DNA from: Erigeron canadensis
Lineage: Eukaryota > Streptophyta > Magnoliopsida > Asterales > Asteraceae
Reading direction: 5' to 3'
Assembly (NCBI RefSeq): GCF_010389155.1
Contig: NC_057767.1
Coordinates: 3,393,765 to 3,457,764, forward strand
DNA: 64,000 bases
Both the position numbers and the translations under genes were made by a program. Below the pieces are notes generated by a model that ran no database searches, was not told the origin of the DNA, and worked only from the letters and a program-made list of their open reading frames with translations. Below are positions 24,001 through 35,030 of this stretch, in pieces (position 1 is the stretch's first letter; every line of letters starts with the position of its first letter).

Positions 24001-24204
24001 GAGGCCCTTCACTTAAGGAAGGGGGCCATGAAAAGGTCTGATTTGCTTATGGAAACGAAAGTAAACATGGTTAAGAGAGCTGCCCAGATAGATCTGAGAA
24101 AGAGATGTGAAGAGCTCATGGCTGCCCAGGAACGATTTTTAAAGGCTGAAAGGTGCGCGAGAGTACTCCATCTTGTTGAAAAGAACATAAAAAACAAGGG
24201 CTGA
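21067..24204 (+). CDS. Transposon-protein/PEARLI-4 fusion gene, copy 3 (best preserved)
   Basis: The first certain exon (21067-22137, 357 codons, donor gtgagt) opens at ATG 21067; an in-frame stop lies just upstream. It carries a 'putative plant transposon protein' domain (about residues 60-260): VREFYANYDP, VRVRGKLVNASASAIN, PTPYDTAISKDRAILLYCIM, GKPINVGKVIAKQI, SGDLWFPSLITRLC. A Lys/Ser- and Pro-rich linker follows. Exon 22454-22528 (25 codons, VPPVTP...FDELP) joins in frame. Exon 23722-24204 encodes the PEARLI-4 domain and a coiled-coil-like tail. The middle is unresolved: a short exon present in copy 2 has lost its acceptor here, and the exon near 23522-23618 (ending ...GNVSPMSDS) joins the last exon in frame but not obviously the preceding one. 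The protein may therefore be real with an exon I could not place, or damaged. Function unknown. Confidence 0.55.
23441..23574 (+). repeat. 73-bp tandem duplication across an exon start
   Basis: 'aaacacagagaatc.aaagaagaaac...atcctcggga' occurs at 23441 and again at 23514, 60 bp nearly identical with a 73-bp period. Each unit carries the acceptor-like aaacacag, so the second acceptor could restore splicing although 73 is not a multiple of three. Confidence 0.85.
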
Positions 24205-25275
24205 AAACGACTCCTGAACTAATTTGAGCTAGTTTTATAAGGCTGGTTAAATCATGCTAGTTTGGCGATCAACACATGATTTTCAGGATGTGTGAGGTTC
24301 TTTTGTTGATAAATGGGTTACTTTTATCTGTATTTGCAACTCCTGAACTAATTTGAGCTAGCTTGTTTTTACATCATGTAAATAACGTGTTAAAAATACA
24401 AGATTTCAAGTCTAGCTAGTGCTTTAGAAGTGGCAAAATGGGTGGGTTTGGCTGGGTTTAGTAACTGGTCAAATTTCATCAGGCCTTAGCAACTCTGTTA
24501 TGTTCTTTTTTGAAGTTAGCCTTCAAATAATTATGGCAATATGATTACAAAATCTATACTATTAGAGAGGTTATTTACTTTTCTTATAAATAGTTATGTA
24601 CTGCATTAACCATATGTGCAGTGGAGTGCAAGTTCATTGTGTAGAGCTATTTGTTTATACGTATCTTCTTATATCAAGACAAGATGGTGCCAAGATGAGC
24701 CAAGTCTATAATATGTGGAGTTCAAGTTCATTAATGGATTTTTATGAAAATCATCTCCTAAGGTTGTGAGGATAATTGGATTGCTTTCTTTGTTTGCCAT
24801 CTCATCCGGCCATTTGGTTTCCATGTTGATCCTTACTCTCCTACAGTATTGCCAACTTATGTGCTGCTTAATCAACTTTTGGCTATTTTGTTTCTCCACA
24901 AAGAAAAACTAAACATACCGATGGAGCCAATCGTTTTCATGACTGGAATTTTCTACAACTTTAGCATGCTCGGAGTTTAGTTTTGTTATCCTTGATATAA
25001 ACAGACGTTCATGGTCCTGTGAACATACATATATAAATGCAGTTCTATATGATAATACAGTAATAAATAAATAAATAAAAAAGTTACATCCTGAAAGAGG
25101 AAAAATGAAACTATGCAAAATCATCAAGTTACTTTATACAATAATTCACACCTAAATTCAAGCATACATATGTTAATAAGTCCAAAAATACATAGCAGTA
25201 CTTTAGTACAATGTAAGTAAAGTATCGTACAACTTGCTATATATATGTTATCTACTGTTTGACAGTAGTTATTAG
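24205..25275. other. Intergenic between copy 3 and the CIPK gene
   Basis: Up to about 24720 this matches the 3' flank of copy 2. The rest is AT-rich, likely including the 3' untranslated region of the minus-strand kinase gene next to 25276. No gene seen. Confidence 0.5.
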
Positions 25276-28200
25276 TTAACCATTACTATTCTCACCTTGC
25301 CAACTCCAAACAATGTCTTGTAACCCTGGTCTAATGTCCTCTTCAAACTTCTCGTATTCAAGTGAGTCCCCGGACACCTTTGAAAATTCTACAACGGCTA
25401 CCTCTGGTGCCACTTCAAAAACCTCGGCCATCACCGATACCTTTCCTTTACGTCCTTCTGATACCCCTTGCATCTTTAGCTTGTAATCGTTTTTCTTTGA
25501 GTACGAGATCTTGAAATTAACTTTCTTAGCAACAGTTTGGAGTTTATTCACAATAGTAGATGCGCTAAATTTTGATGTGAACACGGAGCCCAGTTTAAGG
25601 TTGGTCTGAAACATACCGGATAGATTAAAACTCGAACACATGGAGGAGATGAATGCAAATGCATTGTAGGAAGACGGCGATGATTTTGACCTTCTAATTG
25701 CATTCTCCTCTTCACTACATACTTTGTCATCTTTTATTTGTTTCTCTTCATTTAGACTTGGAGTTCTAAGCAATAATTGAGATGTATAACCTACACAACG
25801 AATTTATTTACAAGGCCGGGGTGGCAATTTAAGTCAGATTTAAATAGATCAAGTCGAGCTTGGGAAAATACTTGTCCAATACAGGACATGATTGATCACT
25901 TGGCCGTAACTAGTATAACAATCGATGCAATAATAGATATAAATTCATATATATATCAGCATATATTACGATTGATTGATGCTTTTGTGCTAAGCCTAAA
26001 ACATAAAAGTGTCATGTACTTTAGGCGTAGTTGGGGGCACCGGCCAAAATGTATTATGCATTTGACTTTCTCAATGTATCCAACTTTTACAAATGTTGAA
26101 ATGTATATTGTGTGTGTGTGTGTGTCAATTTTTTAGTTAATTGCTATTCGTAAAGGCATTATGAAACCAAGTAAATAGATGAGGTATCACTATTCGACTA
26201 TTCAAGTTATTTAGGGATGACTAATCAATTTTGACCCATATGTATATATGGTTCAACCGGAATATCCTACGTGACTGTTTATTACTCGTACCATTTTTCC
26301 AGCAATTATGTCTATCGAGAGAAAATTTTGAACTTGAGACCGCCTCTTGTGTAGGAAATAGCACACCGAACCAACAAATCACCTTTACGGTGGTTGTACT
26401 ATATTTCAAAATTAACCATCTTTAGTTTATAAAAATTCTCTTTGTTTTATCAACTTAACTAAAATTTACACATTTATAACTATATGAGTAACCTTTTTTC
26501 AAAGAGTGTCTTTGATACCAAATAAACCAACTAGATCGGATCAAGTGGTGATTGGAGCTCCTTTGACTCTATCTCAAAATTAAGGTCAAGGGTCCTATTT
26601 ACTTGGTAGATCTTGGAATAATCCTCTCTACGTTAGATAGGGCAGGATTGTCTAAGACGATATTGGGACCAAGTGAAAAATGACATTAATTAATGCTACT
26701 TGTTTACTAGTATTTTGTTCTTGATACTAAATATGTTGACTTTGAAAACATTAAAAAGTGGAAAATTATGCACCTGCTAGTCCATCTTTGACTCCATTAC
26801 TATCACATGTTTTGAGCCCTTTCAAGAACCATGGAGTTCGCATGATCAATGGAATCGTAAGCCTCCTTGACTGATTAACAACCAAAAGTTTCGTAATCAA
26901 TCGCCGTGCATCGGTTGAAATCCACCGTGGAAACTCATATTCGGCTTTAAAAATCTTCCCATACATGTGCATCACATTTTCTTCTCTAAAGGGTAGATAA
27001 CCAGCCAAAAGTACATATAATATCACCCCACAAGACCATATATCCGCTTTAGCACCATCGTATCCTTTTTGCCTAAGGACTTCGGGTGCTACATACGCCG
27101 GTGTACCACACTGCGTATGTAGCTTTCCGTCATTCCATAGTTGCTCTGGCAATGCAGATAACCCAAAATCCGAAACTTTTAAATCTTCGTTTTCATCTAG
27201 GAGTAGATTTTCGGGCTTCAAATCGCGGTGGGAGACGCCACGACTATGACAATAGTCTACCGCGCTTATTAGTTGTTGAAAGTATTTTCTAGCAAAATCT
27301 TCTTTTAGTCGCCCTTTTACAACTTTCGCGAATAATTCACCCCCTTTAACGTACTCCATTATGAGAAATATTTTCGTTTTGGTGGCCATGACTTCTTTTA
27401 GTTGGACCACGTTCGGGTGACGAACAAGCCGCATGGCCGCAATTTCGTGTGTTATTTGTTCCATTAAACCTTTCTTTTTTACCTGCACGGGTGGATCCAT
27501 CTACACGTTAAAAATCCCAAACCCAAACCCAATATTATTAATTGAAGAAAAGAAAATGATTTATCCTTTCTAAAATATTAGCCTAAAAATCTTCTAATTA
27601 TAGCTTTAGTAGTGACAAATTGATACCACTAATTCTTTTTTCCAATCTCATCCTGATTTTTCATATGTCACAGTCAAATTGATACCACTATATATATATA
27701 TATATATATATATATGGGGACAATAAAATAAGAACAGTTTTAAAATAAGAACGGTAAGAACACTTAAAAAATATCATTTTTATGCATTAAAAGTCTATAA
27801 AGCTAACATAGTGCTTAACTAATTATCATTATTTAAGTGTTTAACAACACATTGATCCGTCAAAATCGAAAAAATCACGTTTTTTGGTGGATGCATTATT
27901 TTGAAGAATATGCATCCAAGATGGATGCACAAAACAAAAAACATGATTTTCTTGATTTTTACAGGCCAATGTGTTGTTATACACTTAAATAATGATAATT
28001 AGTGAAGCACTATGTTAGTTTTATGGACTTTTAATGCATCAAAATGATGTTTTTTAAGTGTTTGTACCGTTCTTATTTTAAGACTGTTCTCACTGGAGTG
28101 TTACCCTATATAGTGTATATATATATATATATATAGAAAGAGAGCATATATAAAATAATTCATAGACTACCTAGCTAGATCTATATATATAAGTGTACGT

Positions 28201-28378
28201 TTAATTAATTAATTACCTGCTCTATCTTGATAACTTTAACCGCAACACTCTTTAACGTGGCCAAGTCCCTGGCGTAATAAACTTTTGCAAATGTTCCTTG
28301 CCCTAACAGCCTTCCCATTTCGTATTTGCCAAAGATTATGTGTTCATTGGAGCGCCAATTGTCTAACGGATCATCCAT
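25276..28378 (-). CDS. CBL-interacting protein kinase (CIPK / SnRK3)
   Basis: Serine/threonine kinase that binds calcineurin B-like Ca2+ sensors and phosphorylates transporters and other targets. Three exons on the minus strand give a closed 461-codon frame: 28378-28217, 27482-26774, 25790-25276. Kinase domain: GQGTFAKV loop (26-33), catalytic Lys48, HRDLKPEN with Asp141, DFG 159-161, activation segment to APE. The regulatory part has the NAF motif (residues 333-335, then [14 protein letters not shown]), which contacts CBL proteins, followed by a PPI-like phosphatase-binding region. Length is typical for the family. The internal ATG at 27500 is intronic; splicing at cag/gtaaaa gives the conserved IEQ-V..KGLM join. 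The kinase sequence looks closest to intron-poor CIPKs, yet two introns interrupt it. Which paralogue it is cannot be decided here. Confidence 0.9.
27689..27715. repeat. TA microsatellite (left of the intron MITE)
   Basis: About 13 TA units directly abut the MITE in CIPK intron 1. A second TA run lies at about 28112-28135 beyond its other end. Confidence 0.9.
27716..28106. mobile_element. Foldback MITE in CIPK intron 1
   Basis: Arms of about 170 bp are inverted copies: taagaacagttttaaaataa..., aacatagtgcttaactaatt, atttaagtgtttaacaacac on the left are mirrored on the right. The centre near 27905 is ttgaagaatatgcatccaag. The element sits within TA repeats, which suits a TA target. A second partial, degraded copy of one arm lies at about 28690-28900. 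Confidence 0.8.
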
Positions 28379-28689
28379 TATATATATGTTACAAATTGGT
28401 CGTAAATGACCTCTGCACAGTATATAAGAATTTATTTTCGCTGGGCTAAAGCTAGGTTCTATGATGGTTGGAAGTATATTCTTTGTGTTTCATGTTTATA
28501 TAATTTATATATTTATATATAATGACAATAAAGCATATGAACTTTATCTATTTATTATTAAGCCGTTGGTTGGCGTCGACATATATAATAGGAATATATA
28601 ATGATATGATATGATGTGTATTATTAGACACCTAGCAAATGTTGTTATGTTACATATCATAATCAAATGTGTTTTAATAGGACCAGGAT

Positions 28690-28900
28690 TATATATTTAG
28701 AGTGAGGACCAATCAAATAAAACACTCTTAAAATAGAATATGATTTAAAAATTTTATTTGATGTGTTAAAATATCATAAAACTAACATAGTGTATAACTA
28801 ATTATCATTATTTAAGTGTTTAACAACACAATGATCTTTTAAAATCGAGAAAATCATGTTTTTATTGTTTTGTGCATCTAAGATAGATATATTAATTGTT
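28690..28900. mobile_element. Degraded half-copy of the same MITE, upstream of CIPK
   Basis: 'ctaacatagtgtataactaattatc' type sequence, then atttaagtgtttaacaacac and aaaatcgagaaaatcatgtt, reproduces one arm of 27716-28106. It lies 0.3-0.5 kb upstream of the CIPK start codon, in the promoter region. Confidence 0.65.
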
Positions 28901-30350
28901 TTGTCTTTTAAGTTTTACCTCTTACTTTATTGTCATTCAACAAGATTTTTTTTATTGATTTCATTTTTTTTTCTTTTATGACCAATTCAATTAATTATGC
29001 ATCTTTTGTAATATTATATTTAGAAATTTTGTTTTATTAACAAACTCATTTAATTATACGTCATTTTTGTAAGAGTTAAGAATAAGAAGTAATTGAAAAT
29101 TTTGGTGAAAAATGAGATCGTTGTTAATTATACAACTAAAGTTACTTTTTTTTTTATAAAACATTAACAGATTTGTAATCTCTACAATTAGTCTAAAGGC
29201 TTCATTAAATTTATTTATTTTTTTTATTATCTCTTTAATAATGAATTTACAAATTTAAAATCATTTATCATTTCATTCGGTATATATAACTTCATTAGAT
29301 GACATTCCTCTTTTTTATACCATGTAAAATTTATACTAGAGTTTTGTTGTTAAAACAAATTCTTACAAGTTATATATGTAGTTACACATGTAATATAAAA
29401 TTTAAAAATATCTAGTAATCATTTTACTATAATATTTTCTAATAGATTTATTACATTATAATTTTTAATAATCTACAAGTATTAGAAATAACATATAGTA
29501 TCTACTAATTATAATATTCCCGCTTAATTATTATAATATTACCGTCCAATGGAATATAAGAGTTTTAATTGTATTATAAATCTAAATCTATGGATAATTT
29601 AATTAAAGCATTTATTTATGGTATATAAATAAAATAATTATTATATAAATTTAGAAAAGATATATGTGTCGCTTTAATAAGGTGTCACATGTCGATCATG
29701 TAAATTGTATTAAACTATTTTTATCAAAAGTTGATTTGTAGTTACAACAACCAGTTTTGAAGTACGGACAATTGTAAAGTGTGTTATCTTGAGTTAAAGC
29801 GAAAAAAATATTAAGGTGATGATAAACAACAAATGTTAGATAAAAAAAAACTTAAAACAAATATTGTCTACAAAATGATATCAAAAAATAAAATAAAATA
29901 CGATATATGCATTAGATGTTTAAAAAATATATTCTGTTAATTATATTCAATGTTTTAAAATTACATTTTTTTAATTTGATTTTACCAATATCTTTTACAT
30001 TTAAATATATATATTTAACAATTCATCTTAGTTTTAAAGATCATAAATAACTTATGTATTTGACACATTATAAATCGAGTTTATTATTTTAGGATGAAAG
30101 TTCTCTTTATTAGAAAATATTTGTTTCCTTCAATTTACTTGAACATATGCTTTAAATATTTTTTTGATATTTTTAAAGTTAGAGACAATTATACTAGTAA
30201 AGTTTGGAGGTTCTTTGACCTTTTGATTAAAATCAAGAGTCAATATTTAAAAATATTTTTTCTAATTTTAACATTAATTTTAATCTAAACTTCAAGATTC
30301 CTAAAGTTGTTTGTTTTCAACTTTAGAAGATCCGTATGCTTAAAAAAAAC
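28901..30350. other. AT-rich gene desert
   Basis: About 1.45 kb of very AT-rich sequence. The only open frames are low-complexity and show no family. Confidence 0.6.
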
Positions 30351-30352
30351 TA

Positions 30353-30613
30353 CTCCCTCCGTCTCATTAAAAGTGTCATGTTTTGAATTTTCAATGTCTA
30401 ATATTTGAAACTTTGACTTTAAATAATTTTATTTGTATTAGATAATAGTTGATGAAAGTTATATATATGAATTGATTGTGTTTTAGACGTGTTTTTTAAT
30501 GGTATAACTTTTATCAAATTTTATATAACACAAAAAATTTTATTTAAAGTTAAAGTTTACAAATAAAGACTTTGAATATTAAAAGTAAAACACTTTTAAT
30601 GGAACGGATGGAG
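30353..30613. mobile_element. Stowaway-like MITE (Tc1/mariner)
   Basis: The ends CTCCCTCCGTCTCATTAAAA and, inverted, ttttaatggaacggatggag are the classic Stowaway termini, flanked by TA at 30351-30352 and 30614-30615. It is 261 bp and non-coding. Confidence 0.9.
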
Positions 30614-30799
30614 TATTCAAAAGCGCAGTATAAATCTTTTCTTTCTTGCTTTTTGAAGAAAAGTAAATATTTTACTCTATTAAGTTACTAATCTTGATTG
30701 AACGTGACATCGGAAACTCCAGCTGCAAAAGGATATTTAGTTTCCATGGTCCTACATAAGCCAAAAGTTCGTAAAGATTGTTGTAGGACATACTACAAA

Positions 30800-31290
30800 C
30801 AAATATGTCATTTTTCACCCTTGTTTTTTAATACTTTTAAAAAGTGTGAAAAATTCTGTTAATTTAATCACATTTATAAGTGTATAGAAATAATATACAT
30901 TTAAGAATGTGAAGAAATTTAAAAAATCATAATATTTACACACTTATACATGTGAAAAAGAAAAGTTAACACTTTCAAGTGTGTAAAAATATGTTAATTG
31001 TTCACACTCTTAAGTGTTAAAGTTAATTTGTAACACCTAATTTCTTCACACATGGGGAATGTGAAGAAATAATGTGTTACAAATTGACTTTCACAAATAT
31101 TTGATAATTGTTCACACTTTTAAGTATTAACATTTTGTTTACACATAAGTGTGAACAAATTATAACTTTTAAAATTTACTCATACTTTTAAATGTAATTT
31201 TTTTCTACACAATTTTGTATGTGATTAAATTAATAAACTTTTTCATACTTTTTATAACCAAATGTAAACAAATGAAAATTTTTTTTAGTG
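30800..31290. mobile_element. Large foldback element
   Basis: Arms of about 240 bp are inverted and imperfect: taatttaatcacat, cacacttataca, aagtgttaa..taatttgtaac and tttcttcacac are mirrored around a centre at about 31060 (cacatggggaatgtg). AT-rich, non-coding, family not recognised. Confidence 0.7.
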
Positions 31291-31722
31291 ATCATAAGAC
31301 ACAATAATAATACTTTAATTTAATATAAAAATGGTTACTATCCCACCATAAAAACTTATCATCGACTCCCAATGAGACTTGTATTGAGAATGTATTCGAG
31401 TTCAATACATGTTATATCATTAGGTGTGTGATATGTATTGACTTTGTATTGGGTCCGTATTTGATGAATTGTGTATTTGTGATAATGAATACTAAAGATT
31501 TTGCTTTTTTTTATATTATTTCTTCTCTCATATCATTAATATTCGTTAAAAAAATGATACATCTTTCTAACTAAATAGTCTAAAATCCGTCTAACACTTT
31601 AAAAATGTGACATGTGTTACCCACTAATTCTCTTTCTTAGAAAATTTTTTAAACTATTTTATTAGAAGAATTAATCATATTCCATTAATTAATTCAAACG
31701 ATGACTTTACCAAGTTTATTAG
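31291..31722. other. AT-rich intergenic, no gene
   Basis: No recognisable gene or repeat. Confidence 0.5.
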
Positions 31723-31740
31723 ATACAATTTAAATGTATC
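31723..31740. repeat. Target-site duplication of the LINE (left)
   Basis: atacaatttaaatgtatc matches atacaatttaattgtatc at 32133-32150 with one difference. Confidence 0.85.
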
Positions 31741-32132
31741 TTTTTTTTAAAAAGAAAAATTAAACTTTCATTCACAATCAGTTTCACCCACAACTGTGTG
31801 CAGAAACCCCAATTACAATTTCCTCTTATTTACAAACATCAAATATATTCCAATCATTTAAGCTAATTGTACAATTCCTTGATCTATTTTTAAACCAAAA
31901 ATAGCTAATAGCTTTTATCTCCTGAAATACTTTCTCTTTCACAATTTTTTCTTCATTAAATCTCTTATTTTTTCTTGCACGCCAAAGTAACCAACAGGTA
32001 ACAAATAGGATTCCTTTGAAGATCTTCTTGATAGTACTCCCGAGCCCCAAGTGCTCTTCAATACCAAAAATGTCTTTGACTGAAAAGAAAAAGAGTGGTT
32101 TCATCCTACACCAAATACTAATTTTGTACCAT
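31741..32132 (-). mobile_element. 5'-truncated LINE (3' end of ORF2)
   Basis: The minus-strand frame 32104-31826 and its upstream codons (ISIWCRM...) read FKGILFVTCWLLWRARKNKR..., then EIKAISYFWFKNRSRNC and W..FD, the conserved C-terminal tail after the zinc-binding region of plant LINE reverse transcriptases. A 3' untranslated segment and a poly-A (poly-T on plus at 31741-31748) follow. An 18-bp duplication flanks it. The 392-bp length shows strong 5' truncation, normal for LINEs. Confidence 0.85.
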
Positions 32133-32150
32133 ATACAATTTAATTGTATC

Positions 32151-32609
32151 CAATATTGAGACTTAAGTCTCTAAACCTCCTATGGTTATACAATATTACA
32201 ATTTAAGCTTTTAATTATATAACCTTACCACTTTTGTTACAATTTTATTAAATGATTTTGAGCTATTATTATAAAATGCTTTTAAGTTTTAAAGTTTTTA
32301 TGATTTATCACATATTATTTTTGTTTTCATTAGTTGTATGTTTTTTAGTAATCTTTTTAGTATTATTACATATTAATTTTTTTAATTAATCAAAACATTA
32401 TCTAGGGAAGGGAATATGAGGCTGTTAGACACCTAAGTTGGGTAAAAACACCCCACATACCTTTTTTTAAACCATAAAAATCATAGGAGGCAAAACATTT
32501 ATTCAAAATATTAAAAAATTAATATGTGAGAAGTTTTTTACCTAAATTGGATGCATATGAAACTCATACTCACTTTTCCCCATTATCTATTATACTATAC
32601 AATAGAAAC
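32151..32609. other. AT-rich spacer with a possible MITE fragment
   Basis: The segment 32410-32580 (gttagacacctaagttgggt... aatttaggtaaaaaacttct) partly resembles itself inverted and the segment at about 49733-50010 (gttaggcacaaaattaggta). This may be a small MITE family; tentative. Confidence 0.3.
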
Positions 32610-35030
32610 ACTTTTTTGAGTCAAATGTTATCTAATATCTATTATGTTATGGGTCCTTTCAACTTTTAGAATTTATTACTTAGTTGATTTGGGATTGTGT
32701 CGTATCTCAAACTTGTCACAATGGGTTGAAAGTCGTTCAAATTTTTATACGTAGAATCTCCTAAAATCGTAGTTTTTCAAAGATTGATACTATTATCGAA
32801 CTGATATTGTTTTGTAATCATAACTAACACATTAGTGATTAGTTATTTATAGAACACAATGAAGAAAAACTGTATGTTGGTCAACGTCAATAACCTATCC
32901 CGGATCATTTCAACCCAGTATGAAAAAAGAACTGCTACCCAACTATTAAAACCTCCAGCTCTCACATTTGCCGCCTCTAAAGAATTTGATACTTACATAG
33001 CTATATGCTATCCTATATCCTTTATTCTTCTAGTTTCATAACGCAGCGTTGAGTAAAGTAACACATGTAAAGAATGAGCATAGCCAATTCGATGAACATA
33101 CTGACTCCTTGATCAAGAATCAGTACATTGTCCATGTCTAGAATTGTGGAGATGAGATGAGCAATTGTGATAACCTCTGCATTCACTAGATACGGCATCC
33201 TTCAGTTTCGAAGCAGTTTGAGTGTCCACATTTGCTGTGCATTCGTCCAAACGTACATGACACCTACATTACATCATTTAACACCGTTATAGACTTGGAA
33301 GAATATCATCACACAAGCCAAAGACTAGATAGAGGTTTCAATGTTGACCCATCTACTTACGGACCTGTATGGGTTATTTTTAATCTCTAATGGGTAAAAT
33401 GGTCCAAACCAAAAAGTTTATAATGCAGGAAACCGATCAAATGGATCAAACAGTCCCACGAATATTTGTTGGATGTAGACCCAAGTCCCACATTGGTTTT
33501 TATAGTTGAACCCCATTGGGCTTATACTCGGCTTGATGACTAATCTTCATATAATTATATTTAATGCACTATTTATTTATATAACAAATTAAAAACATTT
33601 GTGAAAAGGAAGTGTTTCGCGTGATGAAACCTGATCCAATATGACCCGTTAAACAGTTGACCCATTTTGCCACCCATACAAAAGACAAAGGAATGCTTAT
33701 GAGTTCTAACCATAGTGGACTTAAGAAAGGCATGTGCAAGACAAAGGAGTTGTCGTTGTCCGACTGAAAAAGAAGTTCAGACTTTCATTTGCATATCCAG
33801 CACCCCTGCAGCTCGGACCTCCTTTTCAATATGACATTTCTCTAGAGCTTTCCACAATTTCAAGTCGTCGCTCAAGTTTAAGGGGTCTAAATTCTCCCAA
33901 GATGGTGTATCGGATATCAGTTAACCGTTAACATTTAATAACAGACATAGGTGGGTTTTCTATCACCAATTCACCAAATAACACAATCAAATGTATCCAA
34001 TCCTACCTTAAAGATCCTTCAAAAAGGAATGCAGTATGAGGAACAACCGCAAAACTATAATATGTCCTCCACATATTGGATTGAGGCGGAATAAAATGCT
34101 AGATTTTCGAGCACCCGTCCTTCCAACAATTTCTACCTGATTAAAACTACACTGATGTTTGTATAAAATATGACAAAGATACAATAACATTTCAAGGAAA
34201 TGGATAGAAGTAGAATACATGTAAATATATTTATGCTACTAGATATACAAAAGTGTGTTCCTCCAGCTATTGTCAAACTTAGATTACGTAATGCAGGAGG
34301 CAAAGACGGCATATATCTGACCGTTACATCTTGAAATTCAATCAGCCCATGAGATGACCAAGCTGCATCCAAAATCTTGTGCCCTTGAAATTCTTCTTGA
34401 GGAATGTCCATGTACTATAACAAATGCAATCAAATGTTCATTAATTTACTTAAAGTAAGCATTAACAAGCTAGCGAACATAATTCCTCATGTTCAGACCT
34501 GCAGAACCCTCTCAACCGAGACCAATTCCTTCTCGGTCTTGGTGAAACTTGTTATAAAGCTCCCCCAACAATATATGATACAACTCGAGCTGCATACGAC
34601 AAAGCTAATCCTACCTGTATACAAAGTTTTCATATGGTAAAACTGATATATAACCTTAAAGGGGTGTTGAAATAGTGTTAGGATCTGTTTCTGTTATTTG
34701 AGGTCATAAATATCAAACAACCCGACTGTTGAAAGTTTGAAATATTCTAAAGTGTTTTAGAAAACAAAAGATGAAAAAAGTAAAAGAGCGGTAGAAAAGT
34801 ACTTTTATTGTAAATATTGATGGAAGACATGTACTAACATTTACCAGCCCTGGGGTACCTAAATTGATTGGAAGATATCCATGAGATCCAACAACAGCCA
34901 TCACAGCAACATATGATACAACAAAAGCTGCTAAGAACTAAGGTCACACAGTAGTTACTAATATTTTCAAGTGTTCATTGAAGTAAATGGTAGTAAAAAG
35001 TTGCATTCCATGGATGCACTTTAGTAAAAA
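32610..35030 (-). pseudogene. Partial tandem copy of ABCC13 3' exons
   Basis: Exons and introns match 36420-39070 in order and orientation: 34934-34844 ([16 protein letters not shown]), 34615-34502, 34415-34254 (MDIPQEEFQGHKILD), 34135-34010, 33905-33720, 33258-33090. Damage seen: inserted bases in the 34615-34502 exon shift the frame; the donor after the MDIPQEEF exon is acttttgt instead of ggtttgta; the Walker A motif GRTGAGKSS is GRTGARKSS with about 15 bp lost after it and about 45-55 bp lost near the exon end; a 2-bp loss breaks the frame before SFSVGQRQL; the terminal exon is absent because the duplication stops short of it. This copy lies downstream of the full gene and cannot encode a working domain. 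Confidence 0.9.

Noticed and set aside
27500..27500. ATG at 27500 as the CIPK start
   Set aside because: It would drop the ATP-binding loop. The upstream exon 28378-28217 carries the loop and catalytic lysine, and splicing at 27482 keeps the frame and the conserved IEQ-V join.
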